Positions 16,676-24,778 of a stretch of 47,636 bases of DNA are shown here, in pieces (position 1 is the first letter of the stretch; each line of letters opens with the position of its first letter). Where the stretch lies: positions 1 to 47,636 of IMG/VR virus record IMGVR_UViG_3300032308_002457; one strand, given 5' to 3'. Below the pieces are notes generated by a model. That model was given only the letters and a program-made list of their open reading frames with translations. It was not told the DNA's origin and ran no database searches. A program made the position numbers and the translations under genes. The stretch comes from a virus.

Positions 16676-18108
16676 TGGTAGAAATAAAATATACAGGAAA
16701 TAATAAGCAACAAGCTCAGTTAATATGTGAAAATAGTATATTATTAGCCGTGCGTGAATATTTTTCTGCTTCAAATCCCGCATATAGAAGAAATAGATCA
16801 TTTTCACAAGCTCGAATATACGCTATAACACCATCAGGCAAGTTTGATGTTGGTCTTTTGGAAGATATAAAAACATATTTTGATACAAACCAAATAAAAG
16901 TTAAAATAGACGAAGATTTATTTCAAAATTACTATAACGGATTTGAAAAATCCGAAATATTTCGATTTACTTTAATGGAATATCGAGAACATCAAGAAAA
17001 ATCTATTATAAATGCTTTAAAAAAAGGAAAAGGAGTTATTTTAATACCTACCGCAGGAGGAAAAACGTATGTAATCGCAGGATTGATAGAAAGTATTCGT
17101 TTAAATCTTAAAAGACCAGACGCAAAAGCACTAGTTTTAGTTCCCAGTCTTCAGTTAGTGGAGCAAACATACAAAGATTTTGAACAATACGGTTTAAAAT
17201 CTTTAACAAAATGGTCTGGAGATAATAAACCAAATTTTGAATCTAAAACAATTATTGCCGGTAATCAAATTTTACTCAGCGAAAAAACAGATTTATCAAT
17301 ATTATCTAAAATAGATATACTTTTAGTAGACGAATGTCATGTTTTGCGTAAAAATAACGAAATAAACAAAATATTAAGATTTATTAATACAAATTTTAAA
17401 TATGGATTTACTGGAACATTACCCACGGACAAAATCGATCAATGGAATATATTTGGCAAGTTAGGGCCAATCATATATCAAGAAAAAACAAAAGATCTTA
17501 AAGATAAAAAATATGTTTCTAATTTTAGAATTATAATTTTAAATTTAAAACACGGAAACATACCAAAATTTTCAATAAATTTAAATAAGCCAGCAGAAGC
17601 ATATCAACAAGAATTGGATTTTCTTTTACAAAACGAAAGAAGAAACGAAATTATATGCAAATTATCAAAAAAATTAAGTCAAAACACTTTAATAATGGTT
17701 GATAGAATAGAACATGGTGTTGTTATAGAAAATATGTTGAAAAATCTTTGCGAAAAAAATCGACCAATATATTTTATAAGAGGTTTGACAGAAATGGAAG
17801 AAAGAGAAAGAATCAGATCTTTAATGGATAAAAGAAATGATGTTATTATTGTAGCAATTTCTAAAATTTTTAGCACAGGAATTAACATCCCAAATTTACA
17901 TAACATTATTTTTGCCTCTGCAGGAAAAGCAAAAATAAAAATAATGCAATCTATAGGACGCGCATTAAGATTACATCCAACCAAAACTATTGCTAGTATA
18001 TTCGACGTTGCAGATAATACAAAGTATGGTAAAATCCATATAGAAGAACGTAAAAAATTATATAATTCAGAAAGTTTTAATTATGAAGAAAAAAACATCC
18101 AACCCTAA
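16675..18108 (+). CDS. uvsW: UvsW helicase (SF2, recombination and replication)
   Basis: This 477-residue SF2 helicase has motif I PTAGGKT (residues 125-131), motif II DECH (219-222), TGTLP as motif III, and motif VI QSIGRALR (425-432). It also has an N-terminal domain of about 90 residues before the helicase core, as in T4 UvsW. UvsW unwinds R-loops and branched DNA and moves forks, switching T4 from origin-dependent to recombination-dependent replication. The start overlaps the uvsY stop, and the end overlaps gene 55 by 26 bp, so expression is coupled. Confidence 0.92.
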   Translation: MVEIKYTGNNKQQAQLICENSILLAVREYFSASNPAYRRNRSFSQARIYAITPSGKFDVGLLEDIKTYFDTNQIKVKIDEDLFQNYYNGFEKSEIFRFTLMEYREHQEKSIINALKKGKGVILIPTAGGKTYVIAGLIESIRLNLKRPDAKALVLVPSLQLVEQTYKDFEQYGLKSLTKWSGDNKPNFESKTIIAGNQILLSEKTDLSILSKIDILLVDECHVLRKNNEINKILRFINTNFKYGFTGTLPTDKIDQWNIFGKLGPIIYQEKTKDLKDKKYVSNFRIIILNLKHGNIPKFSINLNKPAEAYQQELDFLLQNERRNEIICKLSKKLSQNTLIMVDRIEHGVVIENMLKNLCEKNRPIYFIRGLTEMEERERIRSLMDKRNDVIIVAISKIFSTGINIPNLHNIIFASAGKAKIKIMQSIGRALRLHPTKTIASIFDVADNTKYGKIHIEERKKLYNSESFNYEEKNIQP

Positions 18109-18784
18109 AAAGAAAACAATTAAAAAAACAAAAAAAACTAAAAAAGTTTATAAAAAGAAAAAAAAGAATTATAAAAAACTTGATATAAATGAAAATTCGT
18201 TGGACGATGCTTTAGACGAAGATATAGAAGAAAAAGAAGAGGATGAAAATGTAGAAGACGTAGAAGATGAAGATGTAGAAGAAAAGGATGAAGATGTAGA
18301 AGAATTATATGAAGATGAAATTGAAATTTATGAAGTAGAAAAAGCAAAAAAAGCAAAAAAAAGACCAAAAAAAGAAGAATTTTACGTAGAACCTAAAAAA
18401 TTTGACGAAGAGATTGTAAAATATTATGAAAGTGGCGTATTAACTGATGAATTAGCACAAATGGTTAATAAAATTGCCCACAAATTAAGCTATGCGGGTA
18501 ATTTTATTAATTATACCTATCGTGATGATATGGTTGGAGATGCTTTAATAAGAATGTTTAAAGCATTAATGTCTAAAAAGTACGATAGAGAAAAGGGAAC
18601 AAACCCGTTTTCATATTTTACAAGAATAGCATTTAATGCATTTAGAAACCGAATTAAAAAAGAAAAGCATATCAACGAAACACATATAAAATACAGAGAA
18701 GAATTGTTTCACATGTCAGAAAATTACAACAATTACACAAAAAACAATAAAAGTTCTAGTTTTGATAAAATAACCAATGATTAA
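18083..18784 (+). CDS. 55: Late-transcription sigma factor gp55 with charged N-terminal extension
   Basis: This 233-residue protein, longer than T4 gp55 (about 185), carries a gp55-type sigma2-like core from about residue 110: LAQMVNKIAHKL, NYTYRDDMVGDALIRMFKAL, and NPFSYFTRIAFNAFRNRIKKEK. gp55 directs host RNA polymerase to TATAAATA late promoters together with the gp45 clamp, which is also encoded here (41982). The first 100 residues are strikingly ordered by charge: about 30 mostly Lys, then about 45 mostly Glu/Asp, then a KKAKKAKKRPKKE patch. The C-terminus SSSFDKITND lacks the clear hydrophobic clamp-binding tail (SLDFL-like) of T4 gp55. It overlaps uvsW and gene 47. Confidence 0.88.
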   Translation: MKKKTSNPKKKTIKKTKKTKKVYKKKKKNYKKLDINENSLDDALDEDIEEKEEDENVEDVEDEDVEEKDEDVEELYEDEIEIYEVEKAKKAKKRPKKEEFYVEPKKFDEEIVKYYESGVLTDELAQMVNKIAHKLSYAGNFINYTYRDDMVGDALIRMFKALMSKKYDREKGTNPFSYFTRIAFNAFRNRIKKEKHINETHIKYREELFHMSENYNNYTKNNKSSSFDKITND

Positions 18785-19823
18785 AACTAACAAAATTGGG
18801 TGTTTTTCGGATATCCATATCGGAATTTATCAAGATAATCCGATATGGCATAACATAAGTTTAAATTTTGCAAAATGGGCATCAGAAAAATACTTAGAAT
18901 CTGGTATAAACGATATAATAATTTTAGGAGACGTATTTCATAACAGAACTGAAATATCTGTTACTACTTTAGATGTAGCTAAAAAGTTTTTTGACTATTT
19001 TAAAGATTTTAATGTTTACATATTAGCAGGAAATCATGACAGTTTTTACAAAGATAATAGTAAAGTGAATTCTATTTCTATTTTTGATGGATGGAACAAC
19101 ATTAAAGTAATAGACAAAGAACCTTTTTTGCTTAAAATTGCAAATAAACAAACTCTTTTGGTTCCTTGGGGAACGTCATATGATGATATCACAAATTGTG
19201 ATATTGTTTTTGGACATTTTGAAATCGTTTCTTTTTATATGAATTCTTATAAAGTATGTGATCATGGATTCACATCAGAAAATCTATTTAAAAAAGCAAA
19301 AGTTATAATGTCTGGACATTTTCATAAAAAAGATCATAGAACATACGATAGCGGCGAAATAATATATCTAGGAAGCCCTTATCAACAAAATTATGGGGAT
19401 TCTTTAGATGAAAGAGGAATTTATATTTATGACGTAAATGAAAATGAAATATCATTCATTCAAAATGATATTTCTCCAAAGCATAAAAAAATATCAATTA
19501 AAAAAATATTATCTGGAGAAATTAACACAGAATATTTAAAACAAAATGTAACAAAAAATCATATCAGTTTAGTCATAGATGCTAAAATAGATGATGAAAA
19601 AATTCTTTTATTGAAAGGAAAGTTGCAAAAACTTGAACCGGAAACACTTAGAATAGAATATTCCGACACAAAAAGTTTAGATCAATTAAATTCAAATTTA
19701 ACCGACATTGAAACCGTAGACCTATTAAAGGATATTGAAAATTATGTAATGTCGCTAGATATTAAAGACAAAAAAGAAGTTGTTTCTTACGTAAAAGAAA
19801 TATATAATAATTTAACATCATGA
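18777..19823 (+). CDS. 47: Recombination nuclease subunit gp47 (Mre11/SbcD-like)
   Basis: This 348-residue calcineurin-type phosphoesterase has the metal-binding motifs FSDIHIG (Asp12, His14), GDVFHNR (Asp52), AGNHD (Asn86, His87), FGHFE and SGHFHKKDH. gp47 is the nuclease subunit that pairs with gp46 to resect double-strand ends and degrade host DNA. It overlaps gene 55 by 8 bp and the first glycan-island gene by ATGA. Its partner gene 46 lies 9.6 kb downstream, separated by the glycan island, whereas in T4 the two are neighbours. Confidence 0.93.
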   Translation: MIKTNKIGCFSDIHIGIYQDNPIWHNISLNFAKWASEKYLESGINDIIILGDVFHNRTEISVTTLDVAKKFFDYFKDFNVYILAGNHDSFYKDNSKVNSISIFDGWNNIKVIDKEPFLLKIANKQTLLVPWGTSYDDITNCDIVFGHFEIVSFYMNSYKVCDHGFTSENLFKKAKVIMSGHFHKKDHRTYDSGEIIYLGSPYQQNYGDSLDERGIYIYDVNENEISFIQNDISPKHKKISIKKILSGEINTEYLKQNVTKNHISLVIDAKIDDEKILLLKGKLQKLEPETLRIEYSDTKSLDQLNSNLTDIETVDLLKDIENYVMSLDIKDKKEVVSYVKEIYNNLTS

Positions 19824-20617
19824 AAAACGAAATAGGAATTGGAATAATTGATTTGTATTCAAAAGAGTTTTTGAATTCTTGTATTTCTTCAATACCGGAA
19901 GAATATAAAGAAAATTTATGGATTGTATCAAATAAAATACACTCTTTAGAAAATGTAACAAATTATACAAAACAAGTTTCTATGGCAACTCTTAGAAATT
20001 ATTTAATCTCACAAATGAGAATCAAGGGATTAAAGTATTATTTTCTTTTAAATTCTAACGTAGAAGTAAAAAATCCATTAATTTTTGAAAATACAATAAA
20101 GTTGGCTAAAACTTTTGGAACATGGTTTATGACCGGAGCAGGTTCAAACAATGTTACATTAGAAGAAGATACTTTAAATATTTCATTAAATGTATCTCCA
20201 CAATTTAATAGTAATTTTATATTTTTATACTCCGGTATTGTAAAAAACTTTGGATTTTTCGATGAAAGATTTTATAACACATTAGATTTGGATGTTATTG
20301 ATTATCTTAATAAGTTAAGAGATCAAAAAACATATCCACCTCGACACTATAATCCCACAATTAGTGCAGAAGATATAATAGAAAAAAAAGAAAACATACA
20401 AAAAATAAATTTTAAAGATTTACCAAAATCAAAAGATGATTATAAACCAGATTCTGACAAATCTTTAGAACTATCGGTTGCATTTTTTTATCATAAATAC
20501 AAATATTTGCCATCACAAAATGAACCAGCAGGTATTACTCAAAAAGAACTTTTAGAAGCCATGGAAAAATTACAAAAAACTTACGGAGATAACCAAAATG
20601 GTGATTCCAAATTATAA
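19820..20617 (+). CDS. Degenerate GT-A-like protein, first island gene
   Basis: This 265-residue protein resembles the next two genes: GIGIIDLYSKEFLNSCISSIP parallels their opening strand, and LKYYFLLNSNVEV stands where they have a DxD-type LLEDDIEI. FGFFDERFYNTLDLDVIDY parallels their late strand. The metal-binding acidic pair is thus lost and it is probably not an active transferase. Its tail ITQKELLEAMEKLQKTYG matches a linker in the third gene (ITIKDLL followed by LQTNY). It may be a scaffold or acceptor-binding paralogue. The start overlaps the gene 47 stop (ATGA). Confidence 0.6.
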   Translation: MKNEIGIGIIDLYSKEFLNSCISSIPEEYKENLWIVSNKIHSLENVTNYTKQVSMATLRNYLISQMRIKGLKYYFLLNSNVEVKNPLIFENTIKLAKTFGTWFMTGAGSNNVTLEEDTLNISLNVSPQFNSNFIFLYSGIVKNFGFFDERFYNTLDLDVIDYLNKLRDQKTYPPRHYNPTISAEDIIEKKENIQKINFKDLPKSKDDYKPDSDKSLELSVAFFYHKYKYLPSQNEPAGITQKELLEAMEKLQKTYGDNQNGDSKL

Positions 20618-21410
20618 AATAGGTTTAGGATTAATAACTTGCGATAGACCAGATTTTTTTGAAAAATCTTCTAACTCTCTTTTTAAATTAGATTGTGTAA
20701 AAGTTGTTGTAGATGATGGAGAAAATAAAGTTAAAACGATCTTAGACAAGATTGATACAGAAACCCCTAAATCAGGTGTTGGAAAGGCTAAAAATAAAGC
20801 ATTAAACCATCTAATAAATGAAAAATGTGAACACATCTTTTTATTGGAAGATGATATAGAAATTCTGGATGAAAAAATTTTTGAATTGTATATAAATGCA
20901 TCAGAATCTACCGGCATAAAACATTTTAATTTTGGATTACACGGAAATCACAATTTAGATTATTTGGGAAGACCAAATATCCGAAAAACTATAAATTATC
21001 CAAATAACACAAAAATAAATTTATATCCTAATTTATTGGGAGCTTTTAGTTATTACCACAAAGATGTTTTAAATAAAGTAGGCTTAATGGATGAAAGCTT
21101 TTATAACGCTTTGGAGCATGTAGATCATACATATCAGACTATTAAAGGAGGATTTCATCCTCCGTTTAGATGGTTTGCAGATGTAGAAAATTCTCAATTA
21201 TATTTAAAAGATATAGTTCCCGACCATCAACAATCAAAAATTCGCAACGAAGCAGATTTTATGAAAACATTTCAATCTGCGTTAGATATTTTTATAAAGA
21301 AAAATGGATTTTCTGTAGTTCATGGATATGGGCCACCAGAAAAAAATGTTTTAGAAAAAGAATTGTTAGAAAATTTAAAGGAAATATGGAAAAAACATCA
21401 CAAAAAATAG
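20598..21410 (+). CDS. GT-A family glycosyltransferase
   Basis: This 270-residue single-domain GT-A enzyme has nucleotide-sugar-binding strand IGLGLITCDRPDFF, AKNKALNHLI, the DxD-type motif HIFLLEDDIEI, and the acceptor-side LMDESFYNALEHVDHTY with its Glu-His-Asp. It should transfer a sugar from a nucleotide donor; donor and acceptor are unknown. It overlaps the previous gene by 20 bp and the next by 25 bp. It is clearly paralogous to the N-terminal half of the next gene (STGIKHFNF against STGIHHLCY; PPFRWFADV against PPFWYFPDI), so the pair arose by tandem duplication. Confidence 0.8.
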   Translation: MVIPNYKIGLGLITCDRPDFFEKSSNSLFKLDCVKVVVDDGENKVKTILDKIDTETPKSGVGKAKNKALNHLINEKCEHIFLLEDDIEILDEKIFELYINASESTGIKHFNFGLHGNHNLDYLGRPNIRKTINYPNNTKINLYPNLLGAFSYYHKDVLNKVGLMDESFYNALEHVDHTYQTIKGGFHPPFRWFADVENSQLYLKDIVPDHQQSKIRNEADFMKTFQSALDIFIKKNGFSVVHGYGPPEKNVLEKELLENLKEIWKKHHKK

Positions 21411-22864
21411 GTGTTGGAATTATTACTTTCAATAGACCAGAATACTATCAAAAAGTTTATAAATCTATACCCAAAAATAAAATAGACTTTTTAGTCGTTG
21501 TTAATGACGGAGAAATTCCATATGTGGATCAAAAAGATGCCAATACAGTTATTCATAATAAAAAACAATTAGGCGTAGCTGTATCTAAAAATAAAGCTCT
21601 TAAAGAATTAATTGATTTAGGCTGTGAGCATTTATTCTTAATAGAAGATGATATTCTTATTAAAGATGAAAATGTTTTTGATGAATATCTCAAAGCAGCA
21701 AATTCGACAGGTATTCATCATTTATGCTATGAAAAAGTAGCTGGAAACGAAAAATCTTTAAAATATACTCACGAACAACCAGATGGAGTAAAATTAAGTT
21801 TTTATCATAATCCACAAGGTGCATTTATGTATATAAATGCAAAATTAATTAAAAAGTTGGGTTATTTTGATGAAGGTTATATAAATGCATTTGAACATAT
21901 AGATTTTGCTTACAATTTAATTCAAAAAAATGTAGCCCCTCCATTTTGGTATTTTCCGGATATTTATAACAGTGATGAATATTTAGAAGAAATTAAAGGC
22001 AGTAGCGAAAATTCTACAATTACAAATAAAGAAAAATACCAAGAAAATTGGCAAATATCTGCACAATATTTTACTAAAAAATGGAATCATTTTACAAATT
22101 CTATAAAAGAAGTTACAATAAAAGATCTGTTAAAAAGTTTAATAGCATTACAGACAAACTATAGTCGTAAAAAATTGGTCAATAAAGATAAAAATTTGTG
22201 TGTTATTGTTCCATACAGAGATAGAAAAACTGCATTAGATAAGTTAATTCCAGAACTTAAAAATGTTTTGTCCAAGCAAGTTTCGCATTTTGATATTGTT
22301 GTTGTAGAACAAAATGATGAAAAATTATTCAACAAAGGTTTATTAAACAACATAGCTTTTATATTAAATCCTAATTTTGATTATTATTGTTTTCATGACG
22401 TTGATTTAATCCCTGAAATTGCGGATTATTCTTATCCAGAAAATCCTGTACATATGAGTACATATTGTAGCCAATTTAATTATGTACGTAATCCTGACGC
22501 AACTATGGGCGGCGTTATTGTTTTTAGAAAAGAACATTTCGAAGCAGCAAATGGATATCCAAATGATTATGTTGGTTGGGGTTCTGAAGATAGAACTTTA
22601 GGAAATAGAGTCGAAAAAGTTGGTTTAAAGGTTTATACACATCCATTTGGAAAATTCTATTCTGTTCCACATCAAATAAGATTAAAAAATCAAACTGAAT
22701 ATGATGCACATTATGTTAATGGACAAAAAAGAGAAGATGAATTTTTGGGGAAAACTAATATGTTTGACAATGGTTTAAAAAATATTAATTTAGACAATTA
22801 TAAAATTGAAATCAATCAACAATTACATTTTAAACATATCAAAATATTAAAATATGAAAATTAA
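21386..22864 (+). CDS. Two-domain glycosyltransferase: GT-A plus beta-1,4-galactosyltransferase-like
   Basis: The start is the ATG at 21386 (492 residues), which has AAAGGA upstream and begins at the conserved strand IGVGIITFNRPEYY. A longer frame from 21170 only runs through the previous gene. Residues 1-250 are a GT-A domain like the previous gene, with LIEDDILI. Residues about 270-450 closely match the beta-4-galactosyltransferase (GT7) fold: VIVPYRDR (273-280), FHDVDLIP with Asp338 and Asp340, MGGVIVFRKEHF, and NGYPNDYVGWGSEDRTL (389-405) with the WGxED acceptor/catalytic site. Such domains are best known in animals. Two active sites in one chain suggest sequential sugar addition. The linkage made is unknown. 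Confidence 0.82.
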   Translation: MEKTSQKIGVGIITFNRPEYYQKVYKSIPKNKIDFLVVVNDGEIPYVDQKDANTVIHNKKQLGVAVSKNKALKELIDLGCEHLFLIEDDILIKDENVFDEYLKAANSTGIHHLCYEKVAGNEKSLKYTHEQPDGVKLSFYHNPQGAFMYINAKLIKKLGYFDEGYINAFEHIDFAYNLIQKNVAPPFWYFPDIYNSDEYLEEIKGSSENSTITNKEKYQENWQISAQYFTKKWNHFTNSIKEVTIKDLLKSLIALQTNYSRKKLVNKDKNLCVIVPYRDRKTALDKLIPELKNVLSKQVSHFDIVVVEQNDEKLFNKGLLNNIAFILNPNFDYYCFHDVDLIPEIADYSYPENPVHMSTYCSQFNYVRNPDATMGGVIVFRKEHFEAANGYPNDYVGWGSEDRTLGNRVEKVGLKVYTHPFGKFYSVPHQIRLKNQTEYDAHYVNGQKREDEFLGKTNMFDNGLKNINLDNYKIEINQQLHFKHIKILKYEN

Positions 22865-23777
22865 ATTATATACAAATACTGAATTCTTTAAAGAAGATGA
22901 TTTAAAAAATTGGGAAGAGTTGATATTATTAATACCTTTTTTTAATGTTGAACTTTATAAAAAACTAACAAAGGATATACAAAAAATAACATACGAATCA
23001 ATTTTTACTAAATTGTTTTTTAATGGTAAAAATGTTTTAGAAAGATCTAAAAGCATAGAAGAAAGTGACTATTGTTTATTGCCATTTAGATTTAATTTAA
23101 GTGATGAAAGATTATATATCATATGTGAAAACGCAAAAAGATATAACAAAAAAGTGTTAGCATTTTTAAATGATGATGACTTTTCTTGCTTTCCCATACC
23201 AGAAAATTTAATTTTATTTAGAACATCATTATTAAAAAGTTATAAAAGAATTAATGAGCATGTTTTTCCTGTTATATTACCAGATTTGTATGCACCCGAT
23301 TACATATCTCCCGAAGATTCAATAGGATTTTGCGGTAGATCTGCACACGGTAGGGAAGAAATTATAAACGAAATAAATAAACTGGAGTATAAAAAAAATA
23401 TAATAATTAGAGATGGATACTGGTTTCATTGGGCTGAAACAGAAAAGGATTTATTAAAATCTAAGGTAGAATATAACGAAAACTTGTTACAAAATAAATA
23501 TACTTTGTGTTATAAAGGAAACGGAAATTACTCTTGGCGTTTTTATGAATCTTTGATGTTTGATAGAATACCAGTGTTGATCGATTCTGATACAGAATTG
23601 CCATTTAAAAATCAAATTGACTGGAATAAACATATAATACATATACAAAAAAATGATATTAAAAATTTAGATGAAATATTAAGAAATTTTAATGTTGATT
23701 CAATGAAAAATAGAAATTTATGGTTAAAATATTTTTCTTGTGATGGTTTTGTGAAAAACATATTTTCTTTATTATGA
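22854..23777 (+). CDS. Exostosin-like (GT47-type) glycosyltransferase
   Basis: This 307-residue protein has a C-terminal half with the exostosin signature order: IGFCGRSAHGREE, then YTLCYKGNGNYSWRFYE, then RIPVLIDSDTELPFKNQIDW, and finally a short helical end. In GT47 proteins this half binds the nucleotide sugar (GT-B fold). The N-terminal half (SDYCLLPFRFNLSDERLY) is compatible with the acceptor-binding half. Exostosin-type enzymes add glucuronic acid, xylose, galactose or arabinose in known systems; here the sugar cannot be told. It overlaps both neighbours (11 bp and ATGA). Confidence 0.75.
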   Translation: MKIKLYTNTEFFKEDDLKNWEELILLIPFFNVELYKKLTKDIQKITYESIFTKLFFNGKNVLERSKSIEESDYCLLPFRFNLSDERLYIICENAKRYNKKVLAFLNDDDFSCFPIPENLILFRTSLLKSYKRINEHVFPVILPDLYAPDYISPEDSIGFCGRSAHGREEIINEINKLEYKKNIIIRDGYWFHWAETEKDLLKSKVEYNENLLQNKYTLCYKGNGNYSWRFYESLMFDRIPVLIDSDTELPFKNQIDWNKHIIHIQKNDIKNLDEILRNFNVDSMKNRNLWLKYFSCDGFVKNIFSLL

Positions 23778-24778
23778 AAAAAATATTATTTTTAGAAGAA
23801 CAATTTTCCATGCAAGGCACAACCAGAGCATTGTTGGATTACGCATATTATAATCAAAAAATATTAGGAAACGAATCAGTAATTGCTTTTGGTAAAAAGC
23901 AAAATAATTTTCCTTGGAATGAAAATTTTTATAATCAAATTTTAGAAAATACATTTAATAGTATTAAAAATAATTTTCAATTGTTATTTTATAAACAAAA
24001 TTACAACATTTTAAATGAATATATACAAAATAATAATTTTGATGCTATTTATAATATAAAATCTGGTGAAATAACTGGTTTTTTTACAAATGACACTAAA
24101 ATGTTAATACACGCAGTATTTCCACAACCAATTTCTAATGTTCATGGTCACAAATATGCATTTGTTTCAAAATATTTGTCAGAAAAATGTGGTAATGGAA
24201 AAATACCGTATGTTCCCCATATGGTAAATGTACCAAAAATAGATATAGATTTATCGAAGATAGAAATAAGACAAAAATATAACATCCCAATAGATGCTTT
24301 TGTTTATGGTAGAATTGGTGCATTCGATGATTTTAATTTGCCTTTTGTTCACAAAGCAATAATAGACATCATAGATAAAAGAAAAGATTTATATTTTTTA
24401 ATGATAAGCACCATGCCATTTTATAAACACGAAAGGATAATATATGTAGATCCTTTGTATGATATTAAGGAAAAATATCAACATATAGCATCTTGTGATG
24501 CGGCTATACACGCAAGACATCACGGAGAAACATTTGGATTGGGTATAGCTGAATTTTGCTGGATGAATAAGCCTATAGTAACATGGAAACATGGACATGA
24601 AAAAGGATATATTGAAATATTAAAAAATGATGCTATTTATTATGATAACGAAAACGATTTAAAGGACATATTTTTAAATTTTTCACTAGAAAAAGGAAAA
24701 GATTATAATTCTTATAGAGAATTTTCACCAGAAAATGTTATGAATCAATTTAATGATGTGTTTTTAAAAGATATATGA
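23774..24778 (+). CDS. GT-B glycosyltransferase (GT4-like)
   Basis: This 334-residue protein has a C-terminal domain with the GT4-type donor site: DAAIHARHHGETFGLGIAEFCWMNKPIVT, carrying the Glu-x7-Glu pair that contacts the nucleotide sugar. It is preceded by the linker FVYGRIGAFDDFNLPFVHKAI. The N-terminus starts with a short strand IILFLEEQFSMQGTTRALLDYA-like in layout (KKILFLEEQFSMQG), compatible with the acceptor-side Rossmann fold. It overlaps the previous gene (ATGA) and the next (ATGA), so it is translated as part of the island. Donor and acceptor are unknown. Confidence 0.75.
   Translation: MKKILFLEEQFSMQGTTRALLDYAYYNQKILGNESVIAFGKKQNNFPWNENFYNQILENTFNSIKNNFQLLFYKQNYNILNEYIQNNNFDAIYNIKSGEITGFFTNDTKMLIHAVFPQPISNVHGHKYAFVSKYLSEKCGNGKIPYVPHMVNVPKIDIDLSKIEIRQKYNIPIDAFVYGRIGAFDDFNLPFVHKAIIDIIDKRKDLYFLMISTMPFYKHERIIYVDPLYDIKEKYQHIASCDAAIHARHHGETFGLGIAEFCWMNKPIVTWKHGHEKGYIEILKNDAIYYDNENDLKDIFLNFSLEKGKDYNSYREFSPENVMNQFNDVFLKDI

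Noticed and set aside
21170-21385. N-terminal extension of the two-domain glycosyltransferase
   Set aside because: It only re-reads the end of the previous gene in another frame. The conserved opening strand begins just after the ATG at 21386, which has AAAGGA upstream.
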